A stretch of 64,000 nt of DNA from Rhodocyclaceae bacterium (GTDB lineage Bacteria > Pseudomonadota > Gammaproteobacteria > Burkholderiales > Rhodocyclaceae), in the NCBI GenBank assembly GCA_006218025.1, contig VBWA01000007.1, forward strand, positions 1 to 64,000. The letters run 5' to 3'. The notes under the pieces were generated by a model that worked only from the letters and a program-made list of their open reading frames with translations, ran no database searches and had not been told where the DNA came from. This document shows, one piece after another, positions 8,811-16,702 of the stretch. Position 1 is the stretch's first letter, and every line of letters starts with the position of its first letter. Both the position numbers and the translations under genes were made by a program.

Positions 8811-9404
8811 TCAGCGCAGGTCGGCCGCCAGCGACGCCCGGACAGGCTCCGACAGCGGTCCGGTGGACACCGTGTATTCCGGATGATCGACCCCAACAGC
8901 GATGGCGGCACCGCCCTTGGCGGCCGCCACCATGCCGGCGGACAGCTCGAAGCGCAGGAAATGCACAGCCGAGGTCTTTTCCGCGTTTTCGCGCTCCAGG
9001 TCTTCGTCGGCAATCGCGAATACCGGATCGAAGCCATCGACGCGAACCCAGACGCGGTCCTCGACGCCCTTCAGCAGGCCCAGCATGCGCTTGCGCTCGG
9101 CTTCATCGGTGTACTCGATCTGCATCGTGACCTTGAAGTTGCTGCCGGTCGGCACCAGGGGCACGTAGGATTCAAGTTCGTGGCGGATGCCGTCTTCCTC
9201 GAAGATCTTCTCGACGCGCAGCATTTCCTGAATCTGATAGCGGATCAGCAGTTCATTCTCGAAAATCAGCAGGATGTGCTCGCCCAGCTTGACGCGGCGC
9301 AGCTTCTTCTGCTCCATGACTTCGGCGCGCATGGCGGAACGGGCCTTGGCATAGGCTTCAAGGGTCATCAGGGAGTCGCGGGTGATGGTCATTGCGGTTT
9401 CCAT
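8811..9404 (-). CDS. DUF3501 family protein
   Basis: Protein of 197 residues recognisable as DUF3501: MEQKKLRRVKLGEHILLIFE, RYQIQEMLRVEKIFEEDGI and the AERKRMLGLLKGVEDRVW block. Its function is not known. It directly follows the CCG-type Fe-S gene, whose stop abuts this ATG, and the set rubrerythrin / Fe-S protein / DUF3501 is a recurrent neighbourhood in proteobacteria. The context suggests a role with the Fe-S protein in oxidative stress or redox repair. A second ATG four codons in (position 9392) is an alternative start. Confidence 0.87.
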   Translation of the reverse strand: METAMTITRDSLMTLEAYAKARSAMRAEVMEQKKLRRVKLGEHILLIFENELLIRYQIQEMLRVEKIFEEDGIRHELESYVPLVPTGSNFKVTMQIEYTDEAERKRMLGLLKGVEDRVWVRVDGFDPVFAIADEDLERENAEKTSAVHFLRFELSAGMVAAAKGGAAIAVGVDHPEYTVSTGPLSEPVRASLAADLR

Positions 9405-10739
9405 TTATTCGAGTCCGTAGGCAATTTTGAGCAGCGTAAGCGGATGCTGTTTTTCTTTCTTTCCCGTGGCGCCGGCTTCGTTCATGCCCTGCAGGATGTG
9501 CCGTCCGGCGATGGCACAGTCGGAACTGATGTAGTCCGGCTCGGCCAGTGCCATGGCCTTGAACACCGGCTTGCCGATTTTCATCGACAGCGCGTAGTAC
9601 TCCTCCTTGACGCCCCAAGTCCCGTCGTGGCCGGAGCAGCGCTCGACGGTGTTGACCGTCGCGCCGGTCATCTTGAGCATTTCCTCGGTCTTGCGGCCGA
9701 CGTTCTGCACCCGCGAATGGCAGGGGATGTGATACGAGACCTTGCCCAGCGGCACCTTGAAGTCGGTCTTCAGCAGGCCGTCCTTGTTGCGCAGGACGAA
9801 GTACTCGAAGGGATCGTACATCGCCTCCGACACCGCCTTGCAGCGCGCATCGTCGGCAAACAGCAGCGGAATTTCGCTCTTGAACATCAGGGTACAGGAA
9901 GGCACCGGCGTCACGATCGCATAGCCGGCTTGCGCCAGCTCATGCATCAGGGGAATGTTGCGCTCCTTGTAAGTTTCCACCGCATCCAGATTGCCGAGCT
10001 CGAGCTTCGGCATGCCGCAGCAGGTTTCGCCCTGCACCACGACGTAGGGGATTTCGTTGTGGTCGAGCAGCTTCAGCAAATCGTGGCCGAGGCCCGGCTC
10101 GTTGTAATTCACGTAGCAGGTGGAAAACACGGCCACCTTGCCGGGACTCTTCGCACCGTCCTTCACCGGGTAGTTGTAGCTCGGCGTCGCCGTAGCGCGG
10201 AAATTGGCGCTGTCATATTCGGGCAGCTCGCGGGCCGGATGAACCCCCAGCACCTTTTGCATCACGGCTCGCGCCGGGCCATTCCTGTTCGCGGCATTCA
10301 CGGCATGCACCACGATCGGAATCGAGGCGAAGGTGCCCATCAACTCGGTCGAGGTCAGCAGTTTGTCGCGGAATTTCATTTTCCCGGTCTTGTACTGGAT
10401 CGCCTTGGCGCGCAGCATGGTGTGCGGGAAATCGAGGTTCCACTCGTGCGGCGGCACGTAGGGACACTTCGTCATGTAGCAGACGTCGCACAGATAGCAC
10501 TGGTCGACGACTTTCCAGAATTTTTCTTTCGGCACACCGGCGGTCTCAAGATCGCCCGCCTCGTCGATCAGGTCGAACAGCATCGGAAAGGCATTGCACA
10601 GCGACACGCAGCGACGGCAGCCGTGGCAGATGTCGAAGATGCGCTCTAGCTCTTTCTCGCACGAGGCCTCGTCGTAGAAGTCGGGGTTCTTCCAGTCGAT
10701 CGGGTGTCGGGTCGGAGCTTGCAGATTGCCTTCGCGCAT
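9405..10739 (-). CDS. heterodisulfide reductase-like/GlpC-like Fe-S protein with CCG domains
   Basis: Protein of 444 residues. The N-terminal third carries two [4Fe-4S] ferredoxin-like motifs, [11 protein letters not shown] and [13 protein letters not shown]. The C-terminal part has two cysteine-rich HdrB/GlpC-type domains, one with CCGMP and one with CSGHDGTWG, the second Cys-Ser rather than Cys-Cys. Such proteins pass electrons between carriers. There is no signal peptide or membrane segment. The ATG at 10739 precedes the conserved [16 protein letters not shown]. It sits between rubrerythrin and DUF3501 and may be the electron donor to a rubrerythrin that lacks its own rubredoxin domain (inference). 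Confidence 0.85.
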   Translation of the reverse strand: MREGNLQAPTRHPIDWKNPDFYDEASCEKELERIFDICHGCRRCVSLCNAFPMLFDLIDEAGDLETAGVPKEKFWKVVDQCYLCDVCYMTKCPYVPPHEWNLDFPHTMLRAKAIQYKTGKMKFRDKLLTSTELMGTFASIPIVVHAVNAANRNGPARAVMQKVLGVHPARELPEYDSANFRATATPSYNYPVKDGAKSPGKVAVFSTCYVNYNEPGLGHDLLKLLDHNEIPYVVVQGETCCGMPKLELGNLDAVETYKERNIPLMHELAQAGYAIVTPVPSCTLMFKSEIPLLFADDARCKAVSEAMYDPFEYFVLRNKDGLLKTDFKVPLGKVSYHIPCHSRVQNVGRKTEEMLKMTGATVNTVERCSGHDGTWGVKEEYYALSMKIGKPVFKAMALAEPDYISSDCAIAGRHILQGMNEAGATGKKEKQHPLTLLKIAYGLE

Positions 10740-10760
10740 GATGTTTCCCTTGCCGTTGAA

Positions 10761-10783
10761 AGTCGGCGCTGGCGACACGTGGT
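10761..10783 (-). repeat. dispersed 23-nt repeat, partial copy, intergenic
   Basis: The first 14 bases (core plus three) match perfectly in reverse orientation and the distal arm is degenerate (about 18 of 23). It abuts a longer inverted repeat in the gap between rubrerythrin and the Fe-S gene. Confidence 0.6.
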
Positions 10784-10843
10784 TCGACAGGCTCACCATG
10801 ATCGGCCCTGATGTTGTTCCGCTCATCCTGAGCTTGTCGAAGG
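10782..10843. repeat. inverted repeat (GTTCGACAGGCTCA / TGAGCTTGTCGAA)
   Basis: The arms TTCGACAGGCTCA and TGAGCTTGTCGAA pair apart from one G-T, about 30 nt apart. This pattern is a widespread intergenic repeat in many bacterial genomes. It lies between the rubrerythrin stop and the start of the Fe-S gene and could form a processing or attenuating hairpin in a polycistronic message. Confidence 0.7.
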
Positions 10844-10862
10844 ACGTGCCGCCATGCAGCTA

Positions 10863-11282
10863 TCAGCCGTTCAGGCTGTCCAGGGTTCTCTGGAACTTGT
10901 TGGCGTGCGAACGCTCGGCCTTGGCCAGCGTCTCGAACCAGTCGGCGATTTCGTCGAAGCCTTCGTCGCGCGCGGCCTTCGCCATGCCGGGGTACATGTC
11001 GGTGTACTCGTGCGTCTCGCCGGCAATCGACGTCTTCAGGTTGGCGGCGGTATCGCCGAAGGGCAGGCCGGTAGCCGGATCGCCGCAGGTTTCGAGATAC
11101 TCGAGGTGGCCGTGCGCATGACCGGTCTCGCCTTCGGCGGTCGAGCGGAACACGGCGGAAACGTCGTTGAAGCCTTCGATGTCGGCCTTGTTCGCGAAAT
11201 ACAGGTAGCGGCGATTTGCCTGCGATTCGCCGGCAAAGGCGGCCTTCAGGTTTTCTTCGGTTTTGGATCCCTTGAGTTGCAT
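10863..11282 (-). CDS. rubrerythrin (rubredoxin-less, erythrin type)
   Basis: Diiron four-helix protein of 139 residues that reduces hydrogen peroxide. The Glu/His ligand motifs are in order: [29 protein letters not shown] and [10 protein letters not shown]. The usual C-terminal rubredoxin domain (two CxxC pairs) is missing, so electrons must come from another protein. The HdrD-like Fe-S gene immediately downstream is a good candidate. A promoter with an OxyR-like site lies upstream and oxyR itself is the next gene on the same strand. Confidence 0.92.
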   Translation of the reverse strand: MQLKGSKTEENLKAAFAGESQANRRYLYFANKADIEGFNDVSAVFRSTAEGETGHAHGHLEYLETCGDPATGLPFGDTAANLKTSIAGETHEYTDMYPGMAKAARDEGFDEIADWFETLAKAERSHANKFQRTLDSLNG

Positions 11283-11398
11283 GGTGAGTCTCCTCTGGGT
11301 TGGATTGGAGGCGTCGAGCCGGAGCCCGACCCCAAGTCACGGAGCCTTGACGCCCGTGGACCTGCACAAACTTTATCCGAGAGGCCCGACAAGTTCTA

Positions 11399-11435
11399 AT
11401 TGTATTTTTTGACCGAGTCGATAGGGATCGGCTAT
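11399..11435 (-). promoter_or_regulatory. OxyR-like site and promoter for rubrerythrin
   Basis: ATAG-N7-CTAT at 11421-11435 fits one half of the OxyR operator (ATAG at one end, CTAT at the other, 15-bp span). A TACAAT hexamer on the minus strand at 11404-11399 is a good -10. With a 17-nt spacer the -35 position falls on the ATAG/CTAT element, and no consensus -35 exists, as expected for OxyR-activated promoters. The second half-site is not evident. Confidence 0.5.
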
Positions 11436-12346
11436 CAGGTCGCCGCGCAGGTTCCCGGCAGGTGACAGTCGAGCAGGGCCTGGCGCATCACGTCGATGGC
11501 CTTGTGGCGCGGAAAGCTGGAACGCCAGACGAGGCCGACGCGGCGCGTCGGGCTCGGCTCGGTGAAGCGCTTGACCCGCAGCAAGGGGTCGTTGGCGGGG
11601 ATGCCGTCGACGCTGCTCGCGGGCATCACGGTGACGCCGACACCCGAGGAAACCATGTGGCGGATGGTCTCCAGCGAGCTGCCTTCCAGCACTTGCGGCG
11701 ATTCGCCCTGACTGGCTCGGGTGCACAGATCGAGCACCTGGTCGCGAAAGCAGTTGCCGGCACCCAGCATCAGCAGCGGCTCGTTGAGCAGTTGTTCCGG
11801 GCGCAGGGACTTCAGTTTGGCCCAGGGATGGGCGACCGGAACCAGGGTGCGAAAGGCCTCGTCATAGACCGGCTGCGCGACGATGCCGGGCTCGTCGATC
11901 GGCAGCGCCAGCACCAGCACGTCGAGCTCACAGGACTTGAGCCGGTCCAGCAGATTTTCGGTATAGCCCTCGGCGATGAACAACGGCATATTCGGCGCGC
12001 GCGCCTTGACCCGCGGCACCAGCGCCGGCAGCAACCAGGGGCCGATGGTGTAGATCACCCCGAGACGCAATGGACCGGACAATGGATCCTTGCCGGCCGC
12101 CGCAATTTCGGTGACGCGGGCCGCTTCGGCCAGCGTCCGCTCCGCCTGCGCCACCACTTGCGCGCCGATCGCGGTGGCGCGGACATCGCCCGAGCTGCGC
12201 TCGAACAGCGCCACTCCGAGCTCGTCCTCGAGCTTTTTCACGGCCACCGACAGGGTCGGCTGCGACACGTTGCATTTATCCGCCGCCCGCCCGAAGTGGC
12301 GCTCCCGGGCCAGGGCGACGATGTAGCGAAGTTCGGTCAGGGTCAT
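11435..12346 (-). CDS. oxyR: hydrogen-peroxide sensor OxyR (LysR family)
   Basis: LysR-type regulator of 303 residues. The N-terminal winged helix (ELRYIVALARERHFGRAADK, NVSQPTLSVAVKKLEDELG) is followed by the OxyR sensing domain. The redox pair is visible as GNCFRDQVLDLC, with cysteines at 199 and 208, identical in position to E. coli OxyR. It should sense peroxide by disulfide formation and activate defence genes. Rubrerythrin is directly downstream behind a site resembling an OxyR half-operator. Its first 71 nt overlap the end of the GNAT gene. Confidence 0.95.
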   Translation of the reverse strand: MTLTELRYIVALARERHFGRAADKCNVSQPTLSVAVKKLEDELGVALFERSSGDVRATAIGAQVVAQAERTLAEAARVTEIAAAGKDPLSGPLRLGVIYTIGPWLLPALVPRVKARAPNMPLFIAEGYTENLLDRLKSCELDVLVLALPIDEPGIVAQPVYDEAFRTLVPVAHPWAKLKSLRPEQLLNEPLLMLGAGNCFRDQVLDLCTRASQGESPQVLEGSSLETIRHMVSSGVGVTVMPASSVDGIPANDPLLRVKRFTEPSPTRRVGLVWRSSFPRHKAIDVMRQALLDCHLPGTCAAT

Positions 12347-12863
12347 GGCGGATGAATGGTAGCGATTGGCTCGGCGACAACTGACGCGAGGCTATCACGG
12401 TCGTGCGGTCGTCGCCGGGAGTGAGACGAAAACCGCTGTTCCGAACCAGTTGCAGCGCCCGCGTGTTGCTGGCCTGAATGATACCGTGCATCTCGCGCTG
12501 GCCGACAGCCGCGGCGATTTGCTGCAGGGCGTGGAGCAGTCTTCTGCCGATGCCGCGAACGCGAAACAGGGGCAGCACCATCAGGGCGAATTCCGCCGCG
12601 CCGTGTTCCGCAACGTACTCGGCGTGACCCAGCACGTCGCCGTCGGGGCCGATGGCCAGCACGGCGACGCGATCTCGCTGGTCGAGCGCCTCCATGCGAC
12701 GCAGCAGCGCCAGGTTCGGCGCCTCGCCATGCGCGAAATGGCGCTCGTAGAGTCCGTCGCGGTCCATCGCGGCGAGAAAGCGGGCGATCCGGTCGTGATC
12801 CTTGCCACTCACCGCACGCACCTGAAACTGCGCCGGGTCGGCCCACGGCTGACGGGCGCTCAC
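12276..12863 (-). CDS. GNAT family N-acetyltransferase
   Basis: Protein of 195 residues with a GNAT fold. The acetyl-CoA loop is VRGIGRRLLHALQQIA, followed by the late-strand motif ASNTRALQLVRNSGFRL. The substrate is unknown. It overlaps the upstream hydrolase gene by 4 nt. Its last 20 or so residues (after ASRQLS) overlap the oxyR start region and look non-conserved and Pro/Arg-rich, so the reading frame may have lost its original stop. It belongs to the TetR-hydrolase-GNAT transcription unit. Confidence 0.82.
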   Translation of the reverse strand: MSARQPWADPAQFQVRAVSGKDHDRIARFLAAMDRDGLYERHFAHGEAPNLALLRRMEALDQRDRVAVLAIGPDGDVLGHAEYVAEHGAAEFALMVLPLFRVRGIGRRLLHALQQIAAAVGQREMHGIIQASNTRALQLVRNSGFRLTPGDDRTTVIASRQLSPSQSLPFIRHDPDRTSLHRRPGPGAPLRAGGG

Positions 12864-13759
12864 GGCCGGTCTCCGGCGACGAAGTCGACGCTGGCCGCGA
12901 TCACCACGGGGTCTTCAAGCACGCGGCGATGGCCCAAACCATCGGTTTCCAGAATGCGCGCACGCGGCCAGCTACGCGCATGGCGATGGCCTTCGCCGAT
13001 CGGCACTTCGCGATCCTGCCGGTCGTGGATCACCAGCAGAGGCTGCGCGCCGCTGGCCCGCTCGGCCTCGAAGTCGCTCCAGTTCAAGCCGAAGCGATAC
13101 TCGATGCGGCGCTGCACCGCCGCGCGCAGCGCCTCCGGCCATTGCAGGGCGGCGGCAAGGCGACGCGAGGAATCGGCCAGGCTGGCTGGCGGCGCGATCA
13201 ACACCGCACGCTTGATCGCCGGACGCCGCGCCAGGGCCATCGCGGCGACCGCGCCGCCGAGTGAATGGCCGACGATGGCATGCACCGCACCGAGATGATC
13301 GAGCACCGCATTGAGCCCTTGCAGAACATGCGGCAATGAGGACTCGGCCCCGCCGGTCATGCCGTGCCCCGGCGCATCGTAGGCCACGACGCAGAAGCCA
13401 CGCGCCAGCAGGGGCTCGATGAAGCTGCGCAACTGGGTTCCGCGCCCGCCCCAGCCATGCACCAGAACCACCGCCGGGTCCGCCGCACGGCCCCAGCGCC
13501 AGGCGATCAGGCGACCCGGAATCAGCGGCACCGGCACCAGGCTGGCTTCTTCCAGCACCGCCAGTTCGGCATCGGAAAACGGATGGCGCGGCGGCGTCAG
13601 CATCACCCGGATCGCGCGCTCCACGGCATGCCGCGGCGCGGCTTGCGAGAGAACGCGAAAGATTGCGCGCTGCCAGAACAGTTTGATCGAGAACTTAAAC
13701 GTACGAACGATCGTTCGATTTGTGGGCCAAAAAAAAGCGGGCTTGAGATTCAGTTCCAT
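12860..13759 (-). CDS. alpha/beta hydrolase
   Basis: Protein of 299 residues with the alpha/beta hydrolase pattern: oxyanion HGWGGRG, strand VVAYDAPGHG, nucleophile elbow GHSLGG, acid in VIHDRQDREVP and a late His in GLGHRRVL. The probable reaction is hydrolysis of an ester or thioester, with unknown substrate. The ATG at 13759 is chosen because an AAGGAG site lies 5 nt upstream; a GTG at 13765 is too close to it. The start follows the TetR gene with its stop inside the ribosome-binding region. Codons for Asn-Arg-Thr-Ile-Val-Arg-Thr are a perfect operator-like palindrome. Confidence 0.85.
   Translation of the reverse strand: MELNLKPAFFWPTNRTIVRTFKFSIKLFWQRAIFRVLSQAAPRHAVERAIRVMLTPPRHPFSDAELAVLEEASLVPVPLIPGRLIAWRWGRAADPAVVLVHGWGGRGTQLRSFIEPLLARGFCVVAYDAPGHGMTGGAESSLPHVLQGLNAVLDHLGAVHAIVGHSLGGAVAAMALARRPAIKRAVLIAPPASLADSSRRLAAALQWPEALRAAVQRRIEYRFGLNWSDFEAERASGAQPLLVIHDRQDREVPIGEGHRHARSWPRARILETDGLGHRRVLEDPVVIAASVDFVAGDRP
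13704..13717. promoter_or_regulatory. TetR operator-like palindrome inside hydrolase CDS
   Basis: CGAACGATCGTTCG is a perfect 14-bp palindrome near codons 15-19 of the hydrolase gene. Its core GAACGATCGTTC is identical to the palindrome next to the tetR start at 14380. Its place inside a coding region suggests a second binding site for the adjacent TetR regulator. Confidence 0.55.
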
Positions 13760-13761
13760 GA

Positions 13762-14367
13762 TCACTCCTTTGCATGAATGACTGCGTGGTCGCGAACCAG
13801 TCGATCGAATGCCGCAAGCGCCCGGCGGTCCGCGTCCGGGTCGTCGAGCAGGCGACGGCTTTGCTGAGTCACCTGATAAATCCCCTCCAACTCAAAGGCG
13901 ATCTGCTCGGCATCGGTGTCCGGGCGCAATTCGCCTGCCTCCACGGCCTTCTTCACGGTATCCACCAGCGTACGCCGCAAGGCAAGCAGGCTATGCTTGA
14001 CCTCGTCGCGCAGGGGACCTGGCTGGTCGTCGAACTCGGCGGCGGCAGCGTTGATCACGCAGCCGCCGGGCAAATTGGCGACCTTTGTCCAGTCCAGCCA
14101 GTTGATGACGATGGCGCGCAACCTCGCCAGTCCGCGGGGCAGCCTGAACGCCGGGCGCAAGACCACATCGGCGAAGCGCTGCTGCGATTCGCGCAACACC
14201 GCCAACTGCAATTCCTCCTTCGAGCCGAAATGGGCGAACAGCCCGCTTTTCGACATGTGGGTCCGTTCGGCCAGCACGCCGATGCTCAAGCCCCCGACGC
14301 CGCAACAACTCGCCAGCGAGAACGCCTCGTCGAGGATTGCCTGTCTTGTTTGTTCGCCTTTGCCCAT
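13762..14367 (-). CDS. TetR/AcrR family transcriptional regulator
   Basis: Regulator of 201 residues. The N-terminal TetR helix-turn-helix reads ILDEAFSLASCCGVGGLSIG and SKSGLFAHFGSKEELQLAVL. The C-terminal ligand domain has the TetR_C pattern (GCVINAAAAEFDD). The ligand is unknown. The gene is upstream of and coupled to the alpha/beta hydrolase and GNAT genes. The start at 14367 (MGKGEQTR) is preferred over GTG 14373. A palindrome just upstream and a twin inside the hydrolase gene suggest autoregulation. Confidence 0.9.
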   Translation of the reverse strand: MGKGEQTRQAILDEAFSLASCCGVGGLSIGVLAERTHMSKSGLFAHFGSKEELQLAVLRESQQRFADVVLRPAFRLPRGLARLRAIVINWLDWTKVANLPGGCVINAAAAEFDDQPGPLRDEVKHSLLALRRTLVDTVKKAVEAGELRPDTDAEQIAFELEGIYQVTQQSRRLLDDPDADRRALAAFDRLVRDHAVIHAKE

Positions 14368-14379
14368 GACCACCTTATA

Positions 14380-14392
14380 GAACGATCGTTCG
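14380..14392. promoter_or_regulatory. TetR operator-like palindrome upstream of tetR
   Basis: GAACGATCGTTC (14380-14391) is a perfect 12-bp palindrome 13 nt upstream of the tetR ATG. It lies in the short space shared with the divergent kinase fusion gene. It is identical in core to the palindrome at 13704, supporting it as the site of the encoded TetR protein. Confidence 0.65.
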
Positions 14393-14452
14393 TTTGTGTC
14401 AACCCCCCTACTTGAAAAATTTCTTTGACGCCGGAGGCAGATGGGCGAGGGT

Positions 14453-14471
14453 GATAATGATCATCATGCCC
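14453..14471 (+). promoter_or_regulatory. Fur-box-like sequence at kinase gene start
   Basis: GATAATGATCATCAT followed by gccc matches 14 of the first 15 bases of the 19-bp Fur consensus and then departs. It overlaps the start codon of the kinase fusion gene. It may be a chance AT-rich island, so the call is tentative. Confidence 0.25.
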
Positions 14472-15974
14472 GTTGTCCTGCCACCCCTGATCACGGCGCT
14501 CCTCGATCCGCGCTGCTATCCGCATGCCGCCGACCGCGTCGAGCTGATCGAGACGCATGCCTCATGGCTGCTGCTGGCCGGCGAATTCGCCTACAAGATC
14601 AAGAAGGAGATCACGCTGCCCTTTCTCGATTACGGCACGCTGGGCAAGCGTGAGACCTGCTGCCGCGCCGAACTGGTGCTCAACCGCCGCCTCGCTCCGG
14701 ATCTGTATCTCGACGTGGTGCCGATCGGCGGCACGCCGGAGCAGCCGCGCTTCGGACAGCTGCCGGCGATCGAGTGGACGGTGCGCATGCGCCGCTTCGA
14801 CGAGAATGGCCGCCTCGACCGGGTCGCGGCGCGCGGCGAGCTGCAGCCCGCGCATCTCTCCCAGCTTACCGTCGCGTTCTGTGCGTTCCAGAAGGCCGCA
14901 GCCGTGGCCGGCCCCGGTACGCGTTTCGGCGCGCCTGAGCAGGTGCTGGCCGCGGCGCAGGAAAATTTCGTCGAGTTGCGCCAGTTGCTGCCGTCAGGCG
15001 GGCAGCCGCAGGTCGAGCAGCTGGTGCGCTGGACCGGCGAGGAGTTCACCCGCCGCGCCGCCGACTTCGCCGCGCGCAAGGCCGGCGGCTTCATCCGCGA
15101 GGGCCACGGCGACCTGCACCTGGCCAATCTGGTGCTGATCGATGGCCGGGTGACACCCTTCGACTGCATCGAGTTCAACGATGATTTTCGCTGGAACGAT
15201 GCCGCCAGCGAGATCGCCTTCGTCTGGATCGACCTGCTCGACCATGGCCGGCCCGGGCTTGCCGCGTGGCTGTTGAACGCCTGGTTGGAGGCCGGCGGCG
15301 ACTTCCCGGCGCTGGCCGTGCTGCGCTTCTATGCCGTGTACCGCGCCGTGGTGCGCGCCAAGGTCGCCGCCTTGCGCGCACGGCAGGAAGACGCGATCCA
15401 GGCGCAGACCGAGATCGAGACGGCGCACAACTATCTGCAACTGGCGTGGAAGATCGCCGTACCGCCAGCGCCGACTTTGGTCATCACCTGCGGTCTTTCC
15501 GGTTCGGGCAAAACCACCGCCAGCACGGCGCGACTGCTCGAGCCGACCGGCGACGCGGCCGGCAGCATCCTGCGCCTGCGCTCGGACGTCGAACGCAAGC
15601 GCCTGTTCGGGCTGGCACCGCGGGACAACAGCGGCTCGACGCCGGATGGCGGCATCTACACGGCGGAGGCCACCACTCGAACCTACGCGCGGTTGCATGA
15701 GCTGGCCCGCAGTCTGCTCGCCGCCGGCTGGCCGGTGATCGTCGATGCGGCCTTCTTGAAGCGCGCAGAACGCGCGTCGTTCCGCGCCCTGGCGGACGAG
15801 CTGGGTGTCGGCTTCGGCATCCTGCTCACCGAAGCACCCGCCGCAGAACTGCGCCGCCGCCTCATCGCGCGCAGCGGCGATGCCTCTGAAGCCACGGTGG
15901 CCGTGCTCGAAAAACAGCTGACCTGGTTCGAACCGCTGAATGAGGGGGAACGCGCTTGTGTCATCGCGACTTGA
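14457..15974 (+). CDS. bifunctional APH-like kinase / P-loop ATPase fusion
   Basis: Protein of about 505 residues. The N-terminal half resembles aminoglycoside-phosphotransferase-type kinases, with a catalytic HGDLHLANLVLIDG and an FDCIEFND acidic loop. The C-terminal half is a P-loop nucleotide kinase-like domain beginning with VITCGLSGSGKTTAS, plus downstream RLRSDVERKR and PVIVDAAFL. This two-domain architecture is common in proteobacteria, with unknown substrate. The start ATG at 14457 is preceded by GAGGG. The linker between the domains (about residues 333-340) is a perfect copy of the dispersed repeat, read as Ile-Ala-Val-Pro-Pro-Ala-Pro-Thr. Confidence 0.87.
   Translation: MIIMPVVLPPLITALLDPRCYPHAADRVELIETHASWLLLAGEFAYKIKKEITLPFLDYGTLGKRETCCRAELVLNRRLAPDLYLDVVPIGGTPEQPRFGQLPAIEWTVRMRRFDENGRLDRVAARGELQPAHLSQLTVAFCAFQKAAAVAGPGTRFGAPEQVLAAAQENFVELRQLLPSGGQPQVEQLVRWTGEEFTRRAADFAARKAGGFIREGHGDLHLANLVLIDGRVTPFDCIEFNDDFRWNDAASEIAFVWIDLLDHGRPGLAAWLLNAWLEAGGDFPALAVLRFYAVYRAVVRAKVAALRARQEDAIQAQTEIETAHNYLQLAWKIAVPPAPTLVITCGLSGSGKTTASTARLLEPTGDAAGSILRLRSDVERKRLFGLAPRDNSGSTPDGGIYTAEATTRTYARLHELARSLLAAGWPVIVDAAFLKRAERASFRALADELGVGFGILLTEAPAAELRRRLIARSGDASEATVAVLEKQLTWFEPLNEGERACVIAT
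15454..15476 (+). repeat. dispersed 23-nt repeat, perfect copy, in domain linker
   Basis: Perfect copy at the junction of the APH-like and P-loop domains, immediately before the P-loop strand. Here the forward strand is translated, giving Ala-Val-Pro-Pro-Ala-Pro-Thr, a frame different from most other copies. Confidence 0.8.
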
Positions 15975-16029
15975 ATCGGCAGCTTGTTCCCGCTATTCTC
16001 TCGGCCCGCAATTGACCCGGCGAAGCATC

Positions 16030-16614
16030 ATGAAGGCAACACCCGGAATCCAGACCCTGATCGCAGCACTGCTGATCACTTTTTCCAGCGTCAGCGACGC
16101 CGCCCGCAGTGGCAGCCGCTCGTCCTCTTCGGCATCTGCAGCGAAATCGACCTCAAGTTCGACGTCCGCGGCAAGCAGGAAGGCCGATCGCGAAGAAGGC
16201 GGCAAGGAATCGGGCAAAGGCATCAGCATCAATCTTTCCTCGGGTAGCGGCTCCTCATCCGCTGGCACCAGTTCCACTGCGGCCTCTGCTGCAATCGGCG
16301 CCGCAACCGGCGTCGCTGCGGGGTCAGCTGCCGGCTGGACTCCGGCCGAAGACCCGCAGCGACATGCGGACCAGCAAAGCCGGCAAATGGAACTGTCGAA
16401 GCTGGCCGACGACCGGCGCAAGGCAGACGAAGCGCGCAAACGCGAAGAGATAGAGCGCCTGGCCAGGGAAGCCGAGGAAGACCGCCAGCAGGAAGCACTG
16501 CGCAAGGCCCAGGAAAAGAAGAAGAAGGAAATGCTGCGCCAGCGGGCGGTGCTTGAGTCGAATTGCGCACTCAAGCCGGTCATGACGGACGCCGAAATCG
16601 CCAGATGCCGATGA
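16030..16614 (+). CDS. exported Ser-rich coiled-coil protein, unknown function
   Basis: I do not recognise this 194-residue protein. The N-terminus MKATPGIQTLIAALLITFS with SVSDA-A cleavage is a signal peptide. Next come about 70 residues rich in Ser, Ala and Lys, then an Ala/Gly stretch, a long charged Lys/Glu/Arg/Gln segment likely to be a coiled coil, and a C-terminus with two cysteines (SNCALKP, IARC) that could form a disulfide. The protein is probably periplasmic. The start at 16030 is the only one that gives a signal peptide. No partner is evident from neighbours. Confidence 0.6.
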   Translation: MKATPGIQTLIAALLITFSSVSDAARSGSRSSSSASAAKSTSSSTSAASRKADREEGGKESGKGISINLSSGSGSSSAGTSSTAASAAIGAATGVAAGSAAGWTPAEDPQRHADQQSRQMELSKLADDRRKADEARKREEIERLAREAEEDRQQEALRKAQEKKKKEMLRQRAVLESNCALKPVMTDAEIARCR

Positions 16615-16670
16615 ATCCTCGCCGGGATACCGCCTCCTGAGTCCCGCAGGAGACATATCGCTGGGATACC

Positions 16671-16693
16671 GTCCCGGGCCAGAGGCCCGGGAC
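16671..16693. terminator. GTCCCGGGCC hairpin
   Basis: Perfect 10-bp stem GTCCCGGGCC/GGCCCGGGAC with a 3-nt loop (aga), downstream of the exported-protein gene. No T run follows on the plus strand, so it may act as an mRNA-end stabiliser rather than a classic terminator. Confidence 0.5.
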
Positions 16694-16702
16694 ATAAAAA
16701 CA

